Shown piece by piece: positions 1-11,100 of a stretch of 32,396 nucleotides of DNA (position 1 is the first letter of the stretch; the number at the start of each line of letters is the position of its first letter). Source of the stretch: DASTPP01 sp035762175 (lineage in GTDB: Bacteria > Myxococcota_A > Polyangia > Polyangiales > Polyangiaceae). The notes beneath the pieces are model-generated. The model was not told the origin of the DNA. It was given only the letters and a program-made list of their open reading frames with translations, and made no database searches. The stretch covers positions 1-32,396 of the forward strand of contig DASTPP010000089.1 in NCBI GenBank assembly GCA_035762175.1, given 5' to 3'. Position numbers and translations under genes: made by a program.

Positions 1-155
1 GCGCCGGCGCGTCGAACAAGAGCAGGGGGCGGCTGGGTTGGGTCCTCACACCCCTACCTTCGCCGCCCCCCCTCCTTTTGTCGCGCGAAACCTCTCGCCG
101 GCCGCTACGTGAACGGCATTGGAGTGAACTCGGGGGCAGCGTTCGCCCGCGGAAA

Positions 156-275
156 CGGCGTGCAAAGCCCTGCCGGAGGCAGGGCTCTCGCGCCGCGCGC
201 CGCTTCGCTCGCTCGCCCGGAAGCCGGCGCTCGCGAGAGCCCGGCCCCCGGCGAGGGGGCGGGCTTTGCACGCCG
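156..275. repeat. Nested inverted repeat (possible cruciform)
   Basis: CGGCGTGCAAAGCCC at 156-170 is matched exactly by its reverse complement at 261-275. Inside it, GGGCTCTCGCG at about 182-192 pairs with CGCGAGAGCCC at about 231-241. The two arms are co-centred, so the segment could fold as one large hairpin in DNA or RNA. It may be a small mobile or palindromic element, or a structured 3' region. I see no open reading frame linked to it. Confidence 0.6.
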
Positions 276-314
276 AATCGGGCCGCTTCCGCGCGGCACG
301 AGCGGGCGTCCGCT

Positions 315-336
315 GCCCCCGACTTCAGTCGGGGGC
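315..336 (-). terminator. Hairpin, possible terminator of the sigma-54 activator gene
   Basis: GCCCCCGAC (315-323), loop TTCA, GTCGGGGGC (328-336): a perfect 9-bp stem with a tetraloop about 93 nt beyond the stop of the minus-strand activator. No U-run follows, so intrinsic termination is only a suggestion. Confidence 0.4.
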
Positions 337-428
337 GGCCCGCCGGCCTCGTTTTGCACCACCCTCTTCCCGTCCGGGGCCGCACACCGTCACCCGCCGG
401 CGCCCGGCCGCGCCGCCCCCCCGGGGCC

Positions 429-1931
<1,503 letters not shown>

Positions 1932-2289
1932 GCCCGCCCCCCGCCGTGCCCGCCGAGCGCGCCGCGCGCTCGCCCCCCGCGCCGCTCACCGAGCGCGCCG
2001 CGCGCCCACCCCCCGCCGTGCCCGCCGCGCGCCCGCCCCCCGCGCCGCTCGCCGAGGGCGCCGCGCGCCCGCCCCGCCGGCGCCGCGCGGCACACCCTCC
2101 CGGACCGAACCACGAACCGCATCACCGCGGCATACTACCCCGGTTCTCGTTCGGGTTCGGTACAACTGTCGTCGCAACGCTCGGCTCACCACGAGCAGAG
2201 CCGTTGCCTCGTCGGCCCACGCCGGACCGACCCCGCGCGAGAGCCGCTCAACTACAGGCGGCGGGTGACTTGCGCGCCGGGCGGGGCCC

Positions 2290-2362
2290 CGGCGCGCCCG
2301 CGCCCCCTCGCGACACCGCCTCGGCGCGCCCGCGCCCCCTTGCGACACCGCCCCGGCGCGCC
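2290..2362. repeat. 32-bp direct repeat, about 2.3 copies
   Basis: CGGCGCGCCCGCGCCCCC starts at 2290 and again at 2322, with CGGCGCGCC recurring at 2354, a constant 32-bp step. It lies 80-150 bp upstream of the -24/-12 promoter, the distance at which sigma-54 activators usually bind. Binding of the neighbouring activator here is a hypothesis only. Confidence 0.55.
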
Positions 2363-2442
2363 CCGGTCTCGAGTTGGCACATTCGTGTCGCCCCCCGCCG
2401 ACATGCGCCGGCCCGCCCCGCGCCCGCTCCGCGGCGCGCGCC

Positions 2443-2459
2443 CTGGCAACCCCTTTGCA
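2443..2459 (+). promoter_or_regulatory. Predicted sigma-54 (-24/-12) promoter
   Basis: CTGGCAACCCCTTTGCA keeps the invariant GG (2445-2446) and GC (2457-2458) exactly 10 nt apart. It agrees with the consensus YTGGCACGRNNNTTGCW except at three positions in the -24 box flank. Transcription would start near 2470, giving a leader of about 210 nt for the lipoprotein at 2683. The divergent gene at 429-1931 encodes a sigma-54 activator, which supports the call. Confidence 0.65.
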
Positions 2460-2682
2460 ATGAACGCGTTGTGGGCGCGGGGCGAAGCGCCGCATCTCCC
2501 CAGTGCGGCGCCCGCCCCGCGCCTCGCCGCCATCGTCCTTGCACGACGGCCGAAGCGGCGGGGCCCGCGCGGCGCCCGCCGCCCTTACCCTTCTGCCGCC
2601 CCCGCCCCTTATCTTCTGCCGCCCCTGCACCCTTCATTCGACGACGGGCCGAAGGCCCCCCTTACCCCCCAGGAGACTTACC

Positions 2683-3429
2683 ATGAGTGCACGCCTCCCT
2701 TCGCGCCGTAACGCCCTCGCCTTCGTGTTGACCGCCCTCGCCCTCGCCGCGCCGGGCTGCGCCGACGACGGCGGCGCCGACGGCGGCAGTCTCGAGGCCG
2801 ACGCCCGCGGCGCCTCGGCCGGCCGCCGCGGGCGCGTCGTTCAGCTCGACCTGCCCGACCCCGACTCGCCCGTCGCCGACCAGCTCACCATCCCCGGCGC
2901 GAACAACCTCCGCGTCACGGTGCTCGAGCTGAACAACATCGTCGACGACTTCCGCGTGCGCGACGGCGGCAACACCCCCTTCGCCGTGATGTCCGGCGCC
3001 GACCGCGAGAAGGGCTTTCTGCCCTACGAGGTCATCGTCCCCGGCGACACCGTGCGGTTCACGGCCGGCGGCCTCGGCTCCGTGCGGGCGCGGGTGCGCG
3101 ACGCCCTCGGCGCGCGCCCCGACAACCCCTGGCAGATCGACCAGCTCGAAGACGGCGGCGAGCGGAGCTTCCGCCTGCCCGGCGCGCGCGGCCTGCGCGT
3201 CCAGCTTACGTTTCACGATCTGATCGAGGGTGAGCAAGTCTTGCGCATCGAGAGCGCCGCCGGGGTCCAAGAGGTGCCGGCCGAAGACCTCGAGCGCTTC
3301 AGCGGCGGCGGCGAGAACGTCTTCCGCGTGCCCGGCGACTCGGTCACCCTGTCCGTCAACTCGGCCGTGCGGAGCAACGGCAACCCCGGCAGCGTCGAGT
3401 TCGCCGTCACCGAAGACAAGGCGCTCTGA
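2683..3429 (+). CDS. Predicted outer-membrane lipoprotein, function unknown
   Basis: A 248-residue protein starting at ATG 2683, with AGGAG at 2671-2675 seven bases upstream, which settles the start within a longer open frame. Residues 1-26 form a lipoprotein signal: basic RLPSRR, a hydrophobic core, then the lipobox AAPGC with Cys26. The +2 residue is Ala, so outer-membrane sorting is expected. The mature protein is acidic and mostly beta-like, with alternating short hydrophobic strands, and has no motif I recognise. VIVPGDTVRF (about 117) and FRVPGDSVTL (about 220) look like two copies of one element, suggesting two related beta domains. It is probably controlled by the -24/-12 site at 2443 and the divergent activator. 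Confidence 0.85.
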   Translation: MSARLPSRRNALAFVLTALALAAPGCADDGGADGGSLEADARGASAGRRGRVVQLDLPDPDSPVADQLTIPGANNLRVTVLELNNIVDDFRVRDGGNTPFAVMSGADREKGFLPYEVIVPGDTVRFTAGGLGSVRARVRDALGARPDNPWQIDQLEDGGERSFRLPGARGLRVQLTFHDLIEGEQVLRIESAAGVQEVPAEDLERFSGGGENVFRVPGDSVTLSVNSAVRSNGNPGSVEFAVTEDKAL

Positions 3430-3439
3430 CCCGCGCGCC

Positions 3440-3469
3440 GCCCCCCCGCCCCGCCCCCGGCGGGGGGGC
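3440..3469 (+). terminator. Strong GC hairpin after the lipoprotein gene
   Basis: GCCCCCCCGCC (3440-3450) pairs perfectly with GGCGGGGGGGC (3459-3469) around an 8-nt loop, starting 10 nt after the stop codon. There is no U-run directly after it. The position and an 11-bp all-GC stem make it a likely terminator or 3'-end stabiliser. Confidence 0.6.
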
Positions 3470-3603
3470 CGGCGGCGCCGAAAACGGCGGGGCAGAAAAA
3501 AAACGAAAAGCTTAGCAACCAGCTCGAGGGCCTGGCCGAGGGGAACTCAGAAGCACCCCAAACCCCCCCGGCACTGCCGGGGGCCAGCAACGGAGACCCT
3601 CTC

Positions 3604-4641
3604 ATGGCCAAGCTAAACCCCGAAGCGACCCACCGACCGACCAAGAAAGGCAGCGAACAACCGACCAAGACCGGCAAACCGCCCGCGAACGAGCCCTTCA
3701 AGCCCTCGAAGAAGCCGCGCACCAACCTCGCCTCGCCCCGCGAGGGCGCGGCGAAGCCGGCCCGCCCGGGCCCGAAGAAGAAGGGGGGCGCGCCGGCCGG
3801 CGACGACGACCCAGCAAGAATCACCACGGAGGGCGCGGCGGCCCTCGCCCGCGTTCGGCCCGAGATCGAGGCGGTGCCTTCCGACCAGGTGCGCCGCATC
3901 AACGTCTACGTGCCGGCCGCCGTGCTCGTCGTCCTCGGCGCGCTGCCCAGGCTCATGACCCTGCGCGACCAGATGCGCGCGCTCAGCGGCCACCCGCCCG
4001 ACGCGCTCGACAAGCTGCGCGACTACGCCCTCGCCGCCGCCCACGCCTACGTGCGCGCCCTGCCGCAAGACGCGGGCGAGACGCACCTTCGCGCGCTCCT
4101 CGGCGAGGCGGCGCCCCTGCGCGAGCGCCTGCTCCGCAGCGCCGAGCTGCTCGCCGAGTTCGGCCTCGTCGACGCGACGCGCGTCGCGGCCATTCGCCGG
4201 GGGGTGGGCCACCTCGACACCGCCCTCGATCTCGAGGGGCTCGGCACGCTCTTCCGCGAAGCGTGGCCCGCCGTCGCCTCGAAGTCGCCCATCACCCTGG
4301 CCGAGGTCGAGCGCGCGAGCCAGCTCGGCACCCTCTTGCTCGACGCGCTCGGGCAGCGCCAGTCGGGCGCCGACGGCTCGGGCGACCCGCGCGAGGCCGA
4401 CGAGCTGCTCGGCAAGGCCTACGAGCTCTTCTTCCGCACGTACGACGAGTGCCGCCGCGCCGTCACCTACCTACGCTGGCACCAGGGCGACGCCGACGAG
4501 TTCGCCCCCTCGCTCCATCTGAAGCGGCGCCGGGGGCGAAGCGCCCCGGGCAACGAGCCCGACGGCGGGCCCGATGGCGAACCCGATGGCGAACCCGTCA
4601 ACGAGCCGGGCGGCGAGCCCGAAGGGGAGGCGGCCGAATGA
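3604..4641 (+). CDS. Uncharacterised protein with basic N-terminal tail
   Basis: A 345-residue protein. The start ATG 3604 has GGAG at 3592-3595 eight bases upstream. Residues 1-70 are a disordered Lys/Pro-rich tail (many KK, PKKK and TKKG patches). Residues about 75-300 are predominantly alpha-helical, rich in Leu/Ala/Arg and with no catalytic motif I recognise. Residues about 305-345 are a Gly/Glu/Pro/Asp repeat tail with units such as DGEP and NEPG. There is no signal peptide or clear membrane span; one hydrophobic stretch near 100-112 (VYVPAAVLVVLGAL) is short. The basic tail could bind nucleic acid, but that is speculation. The 174-bp gap upstream carries an A-rich patch (3496-3514) that may be part of its promoter. 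It converges on the giant defence-like gene. Confidence 0.85.
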   Translation: MAKLNPEATHRPTKKGSEQPTKTGKPPANEPFKPSKKPRTNLASPREGAAKPARPGPKKKGGAPAGDDDPARITTEGAAALARVRPEIEAVPSDQVRRINVYVPAAVLVVLGALPRLMTLRDQMRALSGHPPDALDKLRDYALAAAHAYVRALPQDAGETHLRALLGEAAPLRERLLRSAELLAEFGLVDATRVAAIRRGVGHLDTALDLEGLGTLFREAWPAVASKSPITLAEVERASQLGTLLLDALGQRQSGADGSGDPREADELLGKAYELFFRTYDECRRAVTYLRWHQGDADEFAPSLHLKRRRGRSAPGNEPDGGPDGEPDGEPVNEPGGEPEGEAAE

Positions 4642-4748
4642 AGATCTTACGTTCGGTCGGGCGAGCCCGGCGCCGCGAAAACGGCGGACGCCCGGCCGTC
4701 GGTCGCTCCGGGGCCGCCGTGAGCACGCCCGCAGTTGAGAAGCCCCCG

Positions 4749-4786
4749 GGCCCCCGGCGAAGACCGCCCAAGCTTCGCCGGGGGCC
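4749..4786 (+). terminator. Perfect 14-bp hairpin after the 3604-4641 gene
   Basis: GGCCCCCGGCGAAG (4749-4762), a 10-nt loop, then CTTCGCCGGGGGCC (4773-4786), about 108 nt past the stop codon and just before the palindromic repeat array. There is no U-run, but the stem is long and perfect. Confidence 0.55.
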
Positions 4787-4824
4787 TCGCCCGATTCGCC
4801 GGAGCGCGCCCCTCGCTCGCAACG

Positions 4825-5135
4825 AGCGGTCGAGCGCTTCGGTTCGGGTGGTCACCACCCCGGTCGAAGCGGTCGAGCGCTGCGACCGGGCGGTCACGCC
4901 CCCCGAGAAGCGGTCGAGCGCTTCGATTGGGTGGGTACCCCCCCTGGGAAGCGGTCGACCGCTTCGGTTCGGGGGGGCATCACCCCGGTCGAAGCGGTCG
5001 AGCGCTTCGACCGGGGTGGTGACCGCGTCAAAACAAGCGGTCGAGCGCTTCGACCGGGGTAGTAGGCACCTTGATCGAAGCGCTCGACCGCTTCGGATGG
5101 GGCGGGTACCACCTCGGGGCAAGCGGTCGACCGGT
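4825..5135. repeat. Array of eight palindromic units, 41-43 bp period
   Basis: The 14-bp core AGCGGTCGAGCGCT, or the variants with GACC or in inverse orientation, starts at 4825, 4868, 4909, 4950, 4993, 5036, 5079 and 5122. Cores usually sit in a larger near-palindrome (CGGTCGAAGCGG...GCGCTTCGACCG). The intervals between cores are related to each other and contain a second palindrome of the form GGTGGTCACCACC, so this is not a CRISPR array. The last unit ends 3 bp from the stop codon of the giant minus-strand gene. The array fills the space between two convergent genes. A related copy lies at 11540-11578, beyond the other end of that gene. The rest of 4642-4824 holds only the hairpin at 4749. 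Confidence 0.85.
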
Positions 5136-5137
5136 TG

Positions 5138-8100
5138 TTAGCGAACAGGGGGCCGAGGCCACCGACAGCCGAACGGGGCCAACCTCTCGTTCGGCACGTA
5201 ATGCAAGAGGGCATCGTACGAGAGGCCGAGCATGACGAGGCGCGCCGAGAGCAGGCGCCGCTCTGCCCACCAATGTGCTTTCTTCACCTCGACGATGACC
5301 CCGCCGGCCAAGGCTCGCTCGACCTCGTCGACTTCACGCAAAACATGTTGTTCGACGTGGGCCGTGTAAATCTCAATGAGGTCGTCGCGGTCGAGTCGGC
5401 ACACCCGAATGGTCTCTTGGCCCTTGCGCGAGCCGCCGCGAGCGAAGGGGCGCCACTGCCCGCCCGCCGAGGGCCGAAATTGGATGTGCTCCACGCCGTC
5501 CTCCGAGGCCGGGTCGATGAGCAAGGGGGCCTCGTGGCCGGGCGGCAGCTCTTCTGCGCTCAACGCCACGCTCCCCGCGGCGAGCGGGAACTGCGTGTCC
5601 TTCGCCGGGGGGCGGTTGCAAGCTGCGCACGAGAAGAGCAAGTTCTCCCACGTGTAGGCGAGCCACCAGTAGCCGTGCGTGTCGGCGCAGTGCTCGCCCC
5701 GGTCGGCCTCTGCCTTCGGCCGAAAGTGCTCGACGTCGTTGTGCACCTGCCGAACCTGCGTCTCGCAGTAGCAGCACTTGTGAAATTGCGCGCTCCAGAG
5801 GTCGCGAGCGGCGCTGCGGTAGCCGCCGAACTTGCTCCAGTCGACCTTGCCCCTCGTGGCGTGCAGGGCGCGAAGTCGACCGAGCTCGGCCCCCCGCGCG
5901 GTCGTCAGGGCGGCGGGCTCTGGCCCGCGCTCGACCCGAATCATGCCGGCTAACTGCCCCGCCTCGTCGAAGAAGTCGGGCGGCGACTCGCGCGGCACCG
6001 GGGCCCAGCCGGGGTCGGCGTTATGGTCGCGAAGGTACTTCTGGAGGCGATAAACCTCGGCCTCTTCGTCGTCGGTGCGCGCGGGCGTGCCGGCGAGAAA
6101 GCCGTAGCGGCGTAGCTTCTCGCCCAGCTCGTGGGGGAACAAACTCGTGATGCCGAAGTACGCCTCGTAAATTTGGCCGCTCGTCATGAGGGCCGGCGAT
6201 TCGAGGCCGCGCTCGACGGCGATGCCCTCGGCGTGTCGTCGTAGCACCCAGATTTCTTCGGCCCGAGCCCCCAGCAGCGTCAGGGGGTTGTGGGTGGTCA
6301 CGACGAAGCTCATCTTCGGGAAGACCTCGCGCACGCGTTTGATCACGTCGCGCTGCCAGCTCGGGTGCAGGTGAAGGTCGATCTCGTCGAGCAACACCAG
6401 GCCGCACATTTGCGTGTGAAAAAAGTCGCCGACCGGCGAGATGCCGAGCCGCTCTGCCCACTCGAGCCAGCGCAAGATAAGGTCGGCGGCCCAGCCGAGC
6501 GTCGTCAAGTAGCCGTCGCTCAACGACGCCAAGGGCACGCGGCCGCCGAGGGCTTGGCTCACCACCCAGACGTCTTCGGCGTCGACCTCGATGCGCTCGA
6601 CTTCGTCGGGTAGCAGGTGGCGAAGCTTGGTCATGACCTGCTGGTAGATGTTCCGCCGGACGTTGCCCGGGTCGGAGCCGAGCGTGCGCACCCACAGATC
6701 TTTGAGCCGACCGCGCGCGGGCAGTAGCCGCTCGTGCTCGTCAAAGAGCGTAGCAACGTCAGAGAAAGCGGCCTCGGAAGATGCCGGCTCAGCCCCACCC
6801 AAGGCCGAACCGCGCCGGCAACCGTAGGCGAACAAGAGGGGGCGCGCCACCGCCTCGTCTGGCGTGACCCGACCGACCTCGAGGCGCACCCCCGCCTTGA
6901 TCGTCGTCGAGTACGTCACGCCTTCGGTCGTTTCGACGCCGCACTCGCCTTCGCCCGAGGCGCCGAACCTGACCGCCGACGCCGGCAGTTTCGCCAGCGC
7001 CGCCGCCGTCATGTTCGTACCCCCGAGCGCGAAGGCGAGCGCGCGCAGCAGGGTGGTTTTGCCCGCGCCATTCTCGCCCAGCAAGACGACCCACTGCCCT
7101 CGCCCCTCGCCGGGGGGCTCGAAGTCGACCTGCAACGTTTCGAAAGCACCGAGGTCACGCAAGCGAACCGACCGCAGCGCCACGACGCGATCGCCCACGA
7201 TGGCTGCGCTCGGCCCGGCGGGGGGCGAGGGAGGCGCCGCCGGCGGGCGTTTACCCTCGGAGGGCTCGAGCCCCTCCCGACGTAGGGTCGCGGCAGCTTG
7301 CGCGTCTTCTTCATCTGCCTCGCGCTCGTAGGCGTGAGCCAACTCGTCGAGCATGGCCGCGGTCTCCGTCCACTCGGCTCGCATCGCGTCGGCCGCGACC
7401 CGAAACGTGCGGGCTAGCTCTCGCTCTTGGTTGCCGTCTTCGCCGAGCTCTCGAGTCCACACCCCGCGCAGGTTGCGCTTGGCGATGGCGAGAAATCGGC
7501 CGAGGTCGGCGACGTTGCCTTGCCTCAGCAAGCGGCGGGCGGCGAGGCAAGGCCAATGGCCGTCGGCGGCCGCCGGCGGGCGGGCGAGCACCTTGGCGAC
7601 TTCGATGGCGCCGACGACAGGTCGCCCCTGTTCGGCGGTCAGCCGTAGGGCCTCTCGAGCCCAAGCGTAGAGCACCTCTTCGCCCTCGGCGGAGGGCAGG
7701 CCTTCGCCCGGGTAACCTCGCCAGAGGTCGAGCAGGCGATAGGCTTGCTCGGCGCGCGCCCGCCCCTCCTCGGAGGCGGTTCGTTCTTCGCCCTCGCGCC
7801 GATAGATTTGCGATACGAGCTCGGCGAACCAGCCTGGGTTCTGGGTGAACTCGTCGGTCAGAATTGATTGGGTTCGGCTGCGCTCGTCGTCGTGGGCGGA
7901 GAGGTAAACATAGGTCACTTCTGCCTTCCGCACGAGCCCTGGGTCGACGTCTGACGCCCCCTCGAGTCGGTTGAGAACCTGCTCGAACAAGTGCAGTCGC
8001 CCATCGTCGCCGGCAAAACTGCTGAGGGCGACCTGGTCGTCGAGCAGGGCGCCGAGCACGCGGGCCGCCGTCGCCGGCTTGACGTTTGAGGCTGCGCTTC

Positions 8101-11100
8101 CGGCCGCTTCGAAAGCAACCCGGACGTTGCCGGCTGCGAGTAGGCTCTCGACGACCTGTTGCCAATAGTCGGGGTTCGAGGGCTCGTCTTCGTAAACCCT
8201 AGTGAGCGTGGCCCAGTAGTCATGGCGAACGGGGTCACCCAATGCTTCGACAGCGGCCCAAAGCCGCGTGCTCGCCGGGAGGGCGTGGGCGGCCCGAGTC
8301 GCCTCGCTCGAGCGCCCTGCATCGGCGAGCGAACGAAGAAAGTGCTCGGCCCAGGCGGCCCTTTCGCCCTCAGCTAGCCCGAACCAGCGCCCGCGCACAT
8401 AGGGCTCGAAGAGGAGAGCGTAAACAGGGGCCAAGGCCGGGTCGAGAAACCGGGCCTCAAGCTCTGGCGCGAAGCTCGACTGGCCGAGCGCGAAGCCCAG
8501 GGCATCTTTGTCTGGCACGCGTTGCGCTAGCTCTTCGAGCTGACCCCAAGGGTCGTCTCGTTTCTTGAGCTCGTTCAGCGCCTCGCGACGACGCGTGAGG
8601 ATGCGCTGCTCACGCTCTCGCCGCTGTAGGCTGAATCGTTGTACGTCTGCCTCGCGCAGGGGGGGCAGGTCTGCAATGACGACCTCGGCGTTCGGCCCGA
8701 AGAGCAGACCGAGCTTGGGTAGCTCTTCTGCGGGTTCGAAGGCGGCGGCGGCTTGCCGAAAGGTCTGTTCAAGAGCTGCTTTTCTCGGCCGAGCGTCGCG
8801 TGCTTGGGCGGCACGATCGAGCAAAGCAAGCCAGACCTGCTCGCGCCGCTCATTAAGCTGATCTTGCCTTGCCAGAAGTTGCTGTAGCACCCAAGCGACG
8901 TCGTCGCTGGGAAGGGAGGCCAGCGCGCGTACCAGGGCGACCCATCGGGCGGCGTTCGCGCCAGCATACTCGACGACGAGGCTGAGCACCCTTTCGAGCG
9001 CTAGGCGAGCTTCGGACCGCGCGCGCTGCCTTTGCTCTTCGTCGCTCAAGAGTCTTTCGGTAAAGAACTTCGGCTGTCGGTGAGGCATCATCACGCCCGG
9101 CCGACCGACCCCCTTTAGCGCTCCGACCAGCATGGGGTAGACGATGGCTTCGGCCGCCGACCCACCCTCGGTGAGGATGGCGCGCAGAATTCGTACTCGC
9201 TCGTCAACCGAGGCCGTCGTTTGAGGCAACAGCAAGTGTAGAATGCGCGCGAGACTCTCGACGGGGCGGTTGGCGACTTTGCCCGCGGCTTCGCCGAGCT
9301 CGGCGTCTCGCTCGGCGAGCTTGACCAGGGCGCGTACCACCCGGGGCATGTGCTGCGGCGCCCAAGCGAGGGTTTCGAGAGCCCACAGAAGCCCGGCGTG
9401 AGGGTGGCCGTAGGTGCTCTCTTCGTCGAGCAGGTGGGCGACGCCCTTGTCGCCCAGCGCCAAGCTCTCCTCGAGCCGCGAGAGAAAGGTGGAGGGGGCG
9501 GCCTCGGCGAGCAGGGGCAGCAGATCGGCGAGCGAAGCCCAGCGGAGCCAGGGGGCTTCGAGCAGGCGCGCCACGGCCGTGGCGGCGACGCGGCTGCCAG
9601 CCCCGGGGCCGTGCAAGGGGGCCAGTGGGCGATCGCTTCGGCTGAGACGCGCCAACGTCGTTGCCATGCCCTCGCGCAGCCCGGCCGACTCTTGGATCGT
9701 CTTGCCGCGCAAGGGGGCGTAAAAGCGCTCGTCGGGCGGCAACTCGTAGCGCGGGTCGTCGCGGCCCAGCACCTTGACGACCACGTCGGTGAAACGCTGA
9801 AGCACGCTGGCGGGCACGAGCCCGATGAGGGCACGCCACGCGTCCTCGGGTGCCTGGAAGGCCCAGGTTGCTTTATCCCACCGCGTGACATCTTTGATTG
9901 TCGCGGCGTCGGAGACGATCGCCAGGTCTTCGCAGAGCCGCTGCAGGTCGTTCGGTTCGACGCCCAAGGCGCGTACGACGTCGCGGTCGGCTTCGTTCTC
10001 GGGCTGCCAGGCGCCGACCAAGAGCAGGGTGGCCAACTGCGTGCGGTCGAATCGGTCGACCCAAGGGGGGCGCGCGGCGTACCCCAAGGCGCGTTGGAGC
10101 GCGGCCATCTTTCCGCCCGATTCTTCGGCTAGGCGACCGGCTTCGTCGTCGCTCAGGCCCGTCGTGCGGAGCGCGTCGGCCAGACGACGATAGGGAATGG
10201 GGAGGAGATGGATTTCGTTGCCCGCCGGGGCAGGTGCCGACTCGGCGCCCGGCAGGGGGACGACGACGAGGTTCGACCGGAGGGCGAACTTGAGCTCGAA
10301 GTCTTCGAAGTTCGGCAGCAGAATCAGCGGCTCGCTCGGGGCGCTGCCCTGCGCCCAGCGCAAGGCCTCGCGGCTCTCGGCGACGAGCGTTCGGGCGCGG
10401 AACGACTCGGCCGCTTGCCCGGGTGCGCAAGCCAACGCCGCCGCCGCGAACGCGAGCGCGTCGTCGCGGGTGTCGGCTCGAACGACGAGCTGAGACGGGC
10501 GCGCGGCGTGGCCCCATTGTCGAATGGCCTCGGCGGCGCGCTCGCGTTCGCGGCCGATCAGGTTCATCTGGAGGGGGAGAGGCGGCTGGGTTCGCCCCCC
10601 CCACGCCGCGGCGAACGTATCGAGGTCGACGAGGTCGTACGCCGGTCGGCCCAGCTTGACGCCGAACCACCGCGCCACCGCCGGAGCCAGCGCGAGCCAG
10701 GTGGCGAGATCGTCGGCGTCGAGGGCGCGTACCTCTCGAAAGGCCCCCTGCTTCTTCTTTTTGTCTGCCCAATCGCCTTTTTCCGGAAACCGCTGCGCCG
10801 TCACCGACACGTAGACGGCGCCCGATAGACCTTTGGTTTTTGCTTCGGCCGCGCGCTTCTCGAAATCTTGATTGAACTTCTTCACCGTCTCGCTGTTCGT
10901 CGTGAGCTCCCAGACCGAGGCGCCGGGGGGGCAGTAGGTGGTGCCGCGGCGCGCGAGCACGGTGCCGTCCCACCCCCCGAGTCGGGTGCCGCCGTCGGCG
11001 CGCATGTCGATGGCATCGAGCGGGGTCGTGGCGAGCAGCAGGCGGCGCACGAGCTCGGGCAGGTCGGACGACGCCTCGACGCGCTGCGCCCACATTTTGA

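Larger units (their letters stand above)
1..428. other. Non-coding region with hairpins downstream of the sigma-54 activator
   Basis: No convincing gene. Reading frames here are Arg/Pro/Ala-rich in every direction, as expected by chance at this GC content. The stretch is dominated by inverted repeats, listed separately at 156-275 and 315-336. A short hairpin with a 9-bp stem (AGCCCTGCC) and 3-nt loop lies at 166-186 inside the larger structure. This is the 3' side of the minus-strand activator gene that ends at 429. Confidence 0.6.
1932..2682. other. Divergent intergenic region with C-rich repeats and promoter
   Basis: No convincing gene in 751 bp; the frames are Arg/Pro-rich. The first part (about 1932-2090) is a degenerate C-rich tandem duplication built from CCGCCGTGCCCGCC and CGAGCGCGCCGCGCG blocks. 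CTACCCCGGTTCTCGTTCG at 2134-2152 has inverted relatives at 16164-16182 and 16220-16238. A 32-bp tandem repeat lies at 2290-2362 and a sigma-54-type promoter at 2443. The activator and lipoprotein genes are transcribed outward from here. Confidence 0.6.

Noticed and set aside
2374..2390. Second sigma-54-like site (TTGGCAC-N5-TGTCG)
   Set aside because: Good -24 half but the -12 GC is replaced by TC; the site at 2443 is far better.
4825..5135. Possible CRISPR array
   Set aside because: The intervals between the cores are similar to each other and palindromic, the cores are only about 14 bp and vary, one is inverted, and no cas gene is near.
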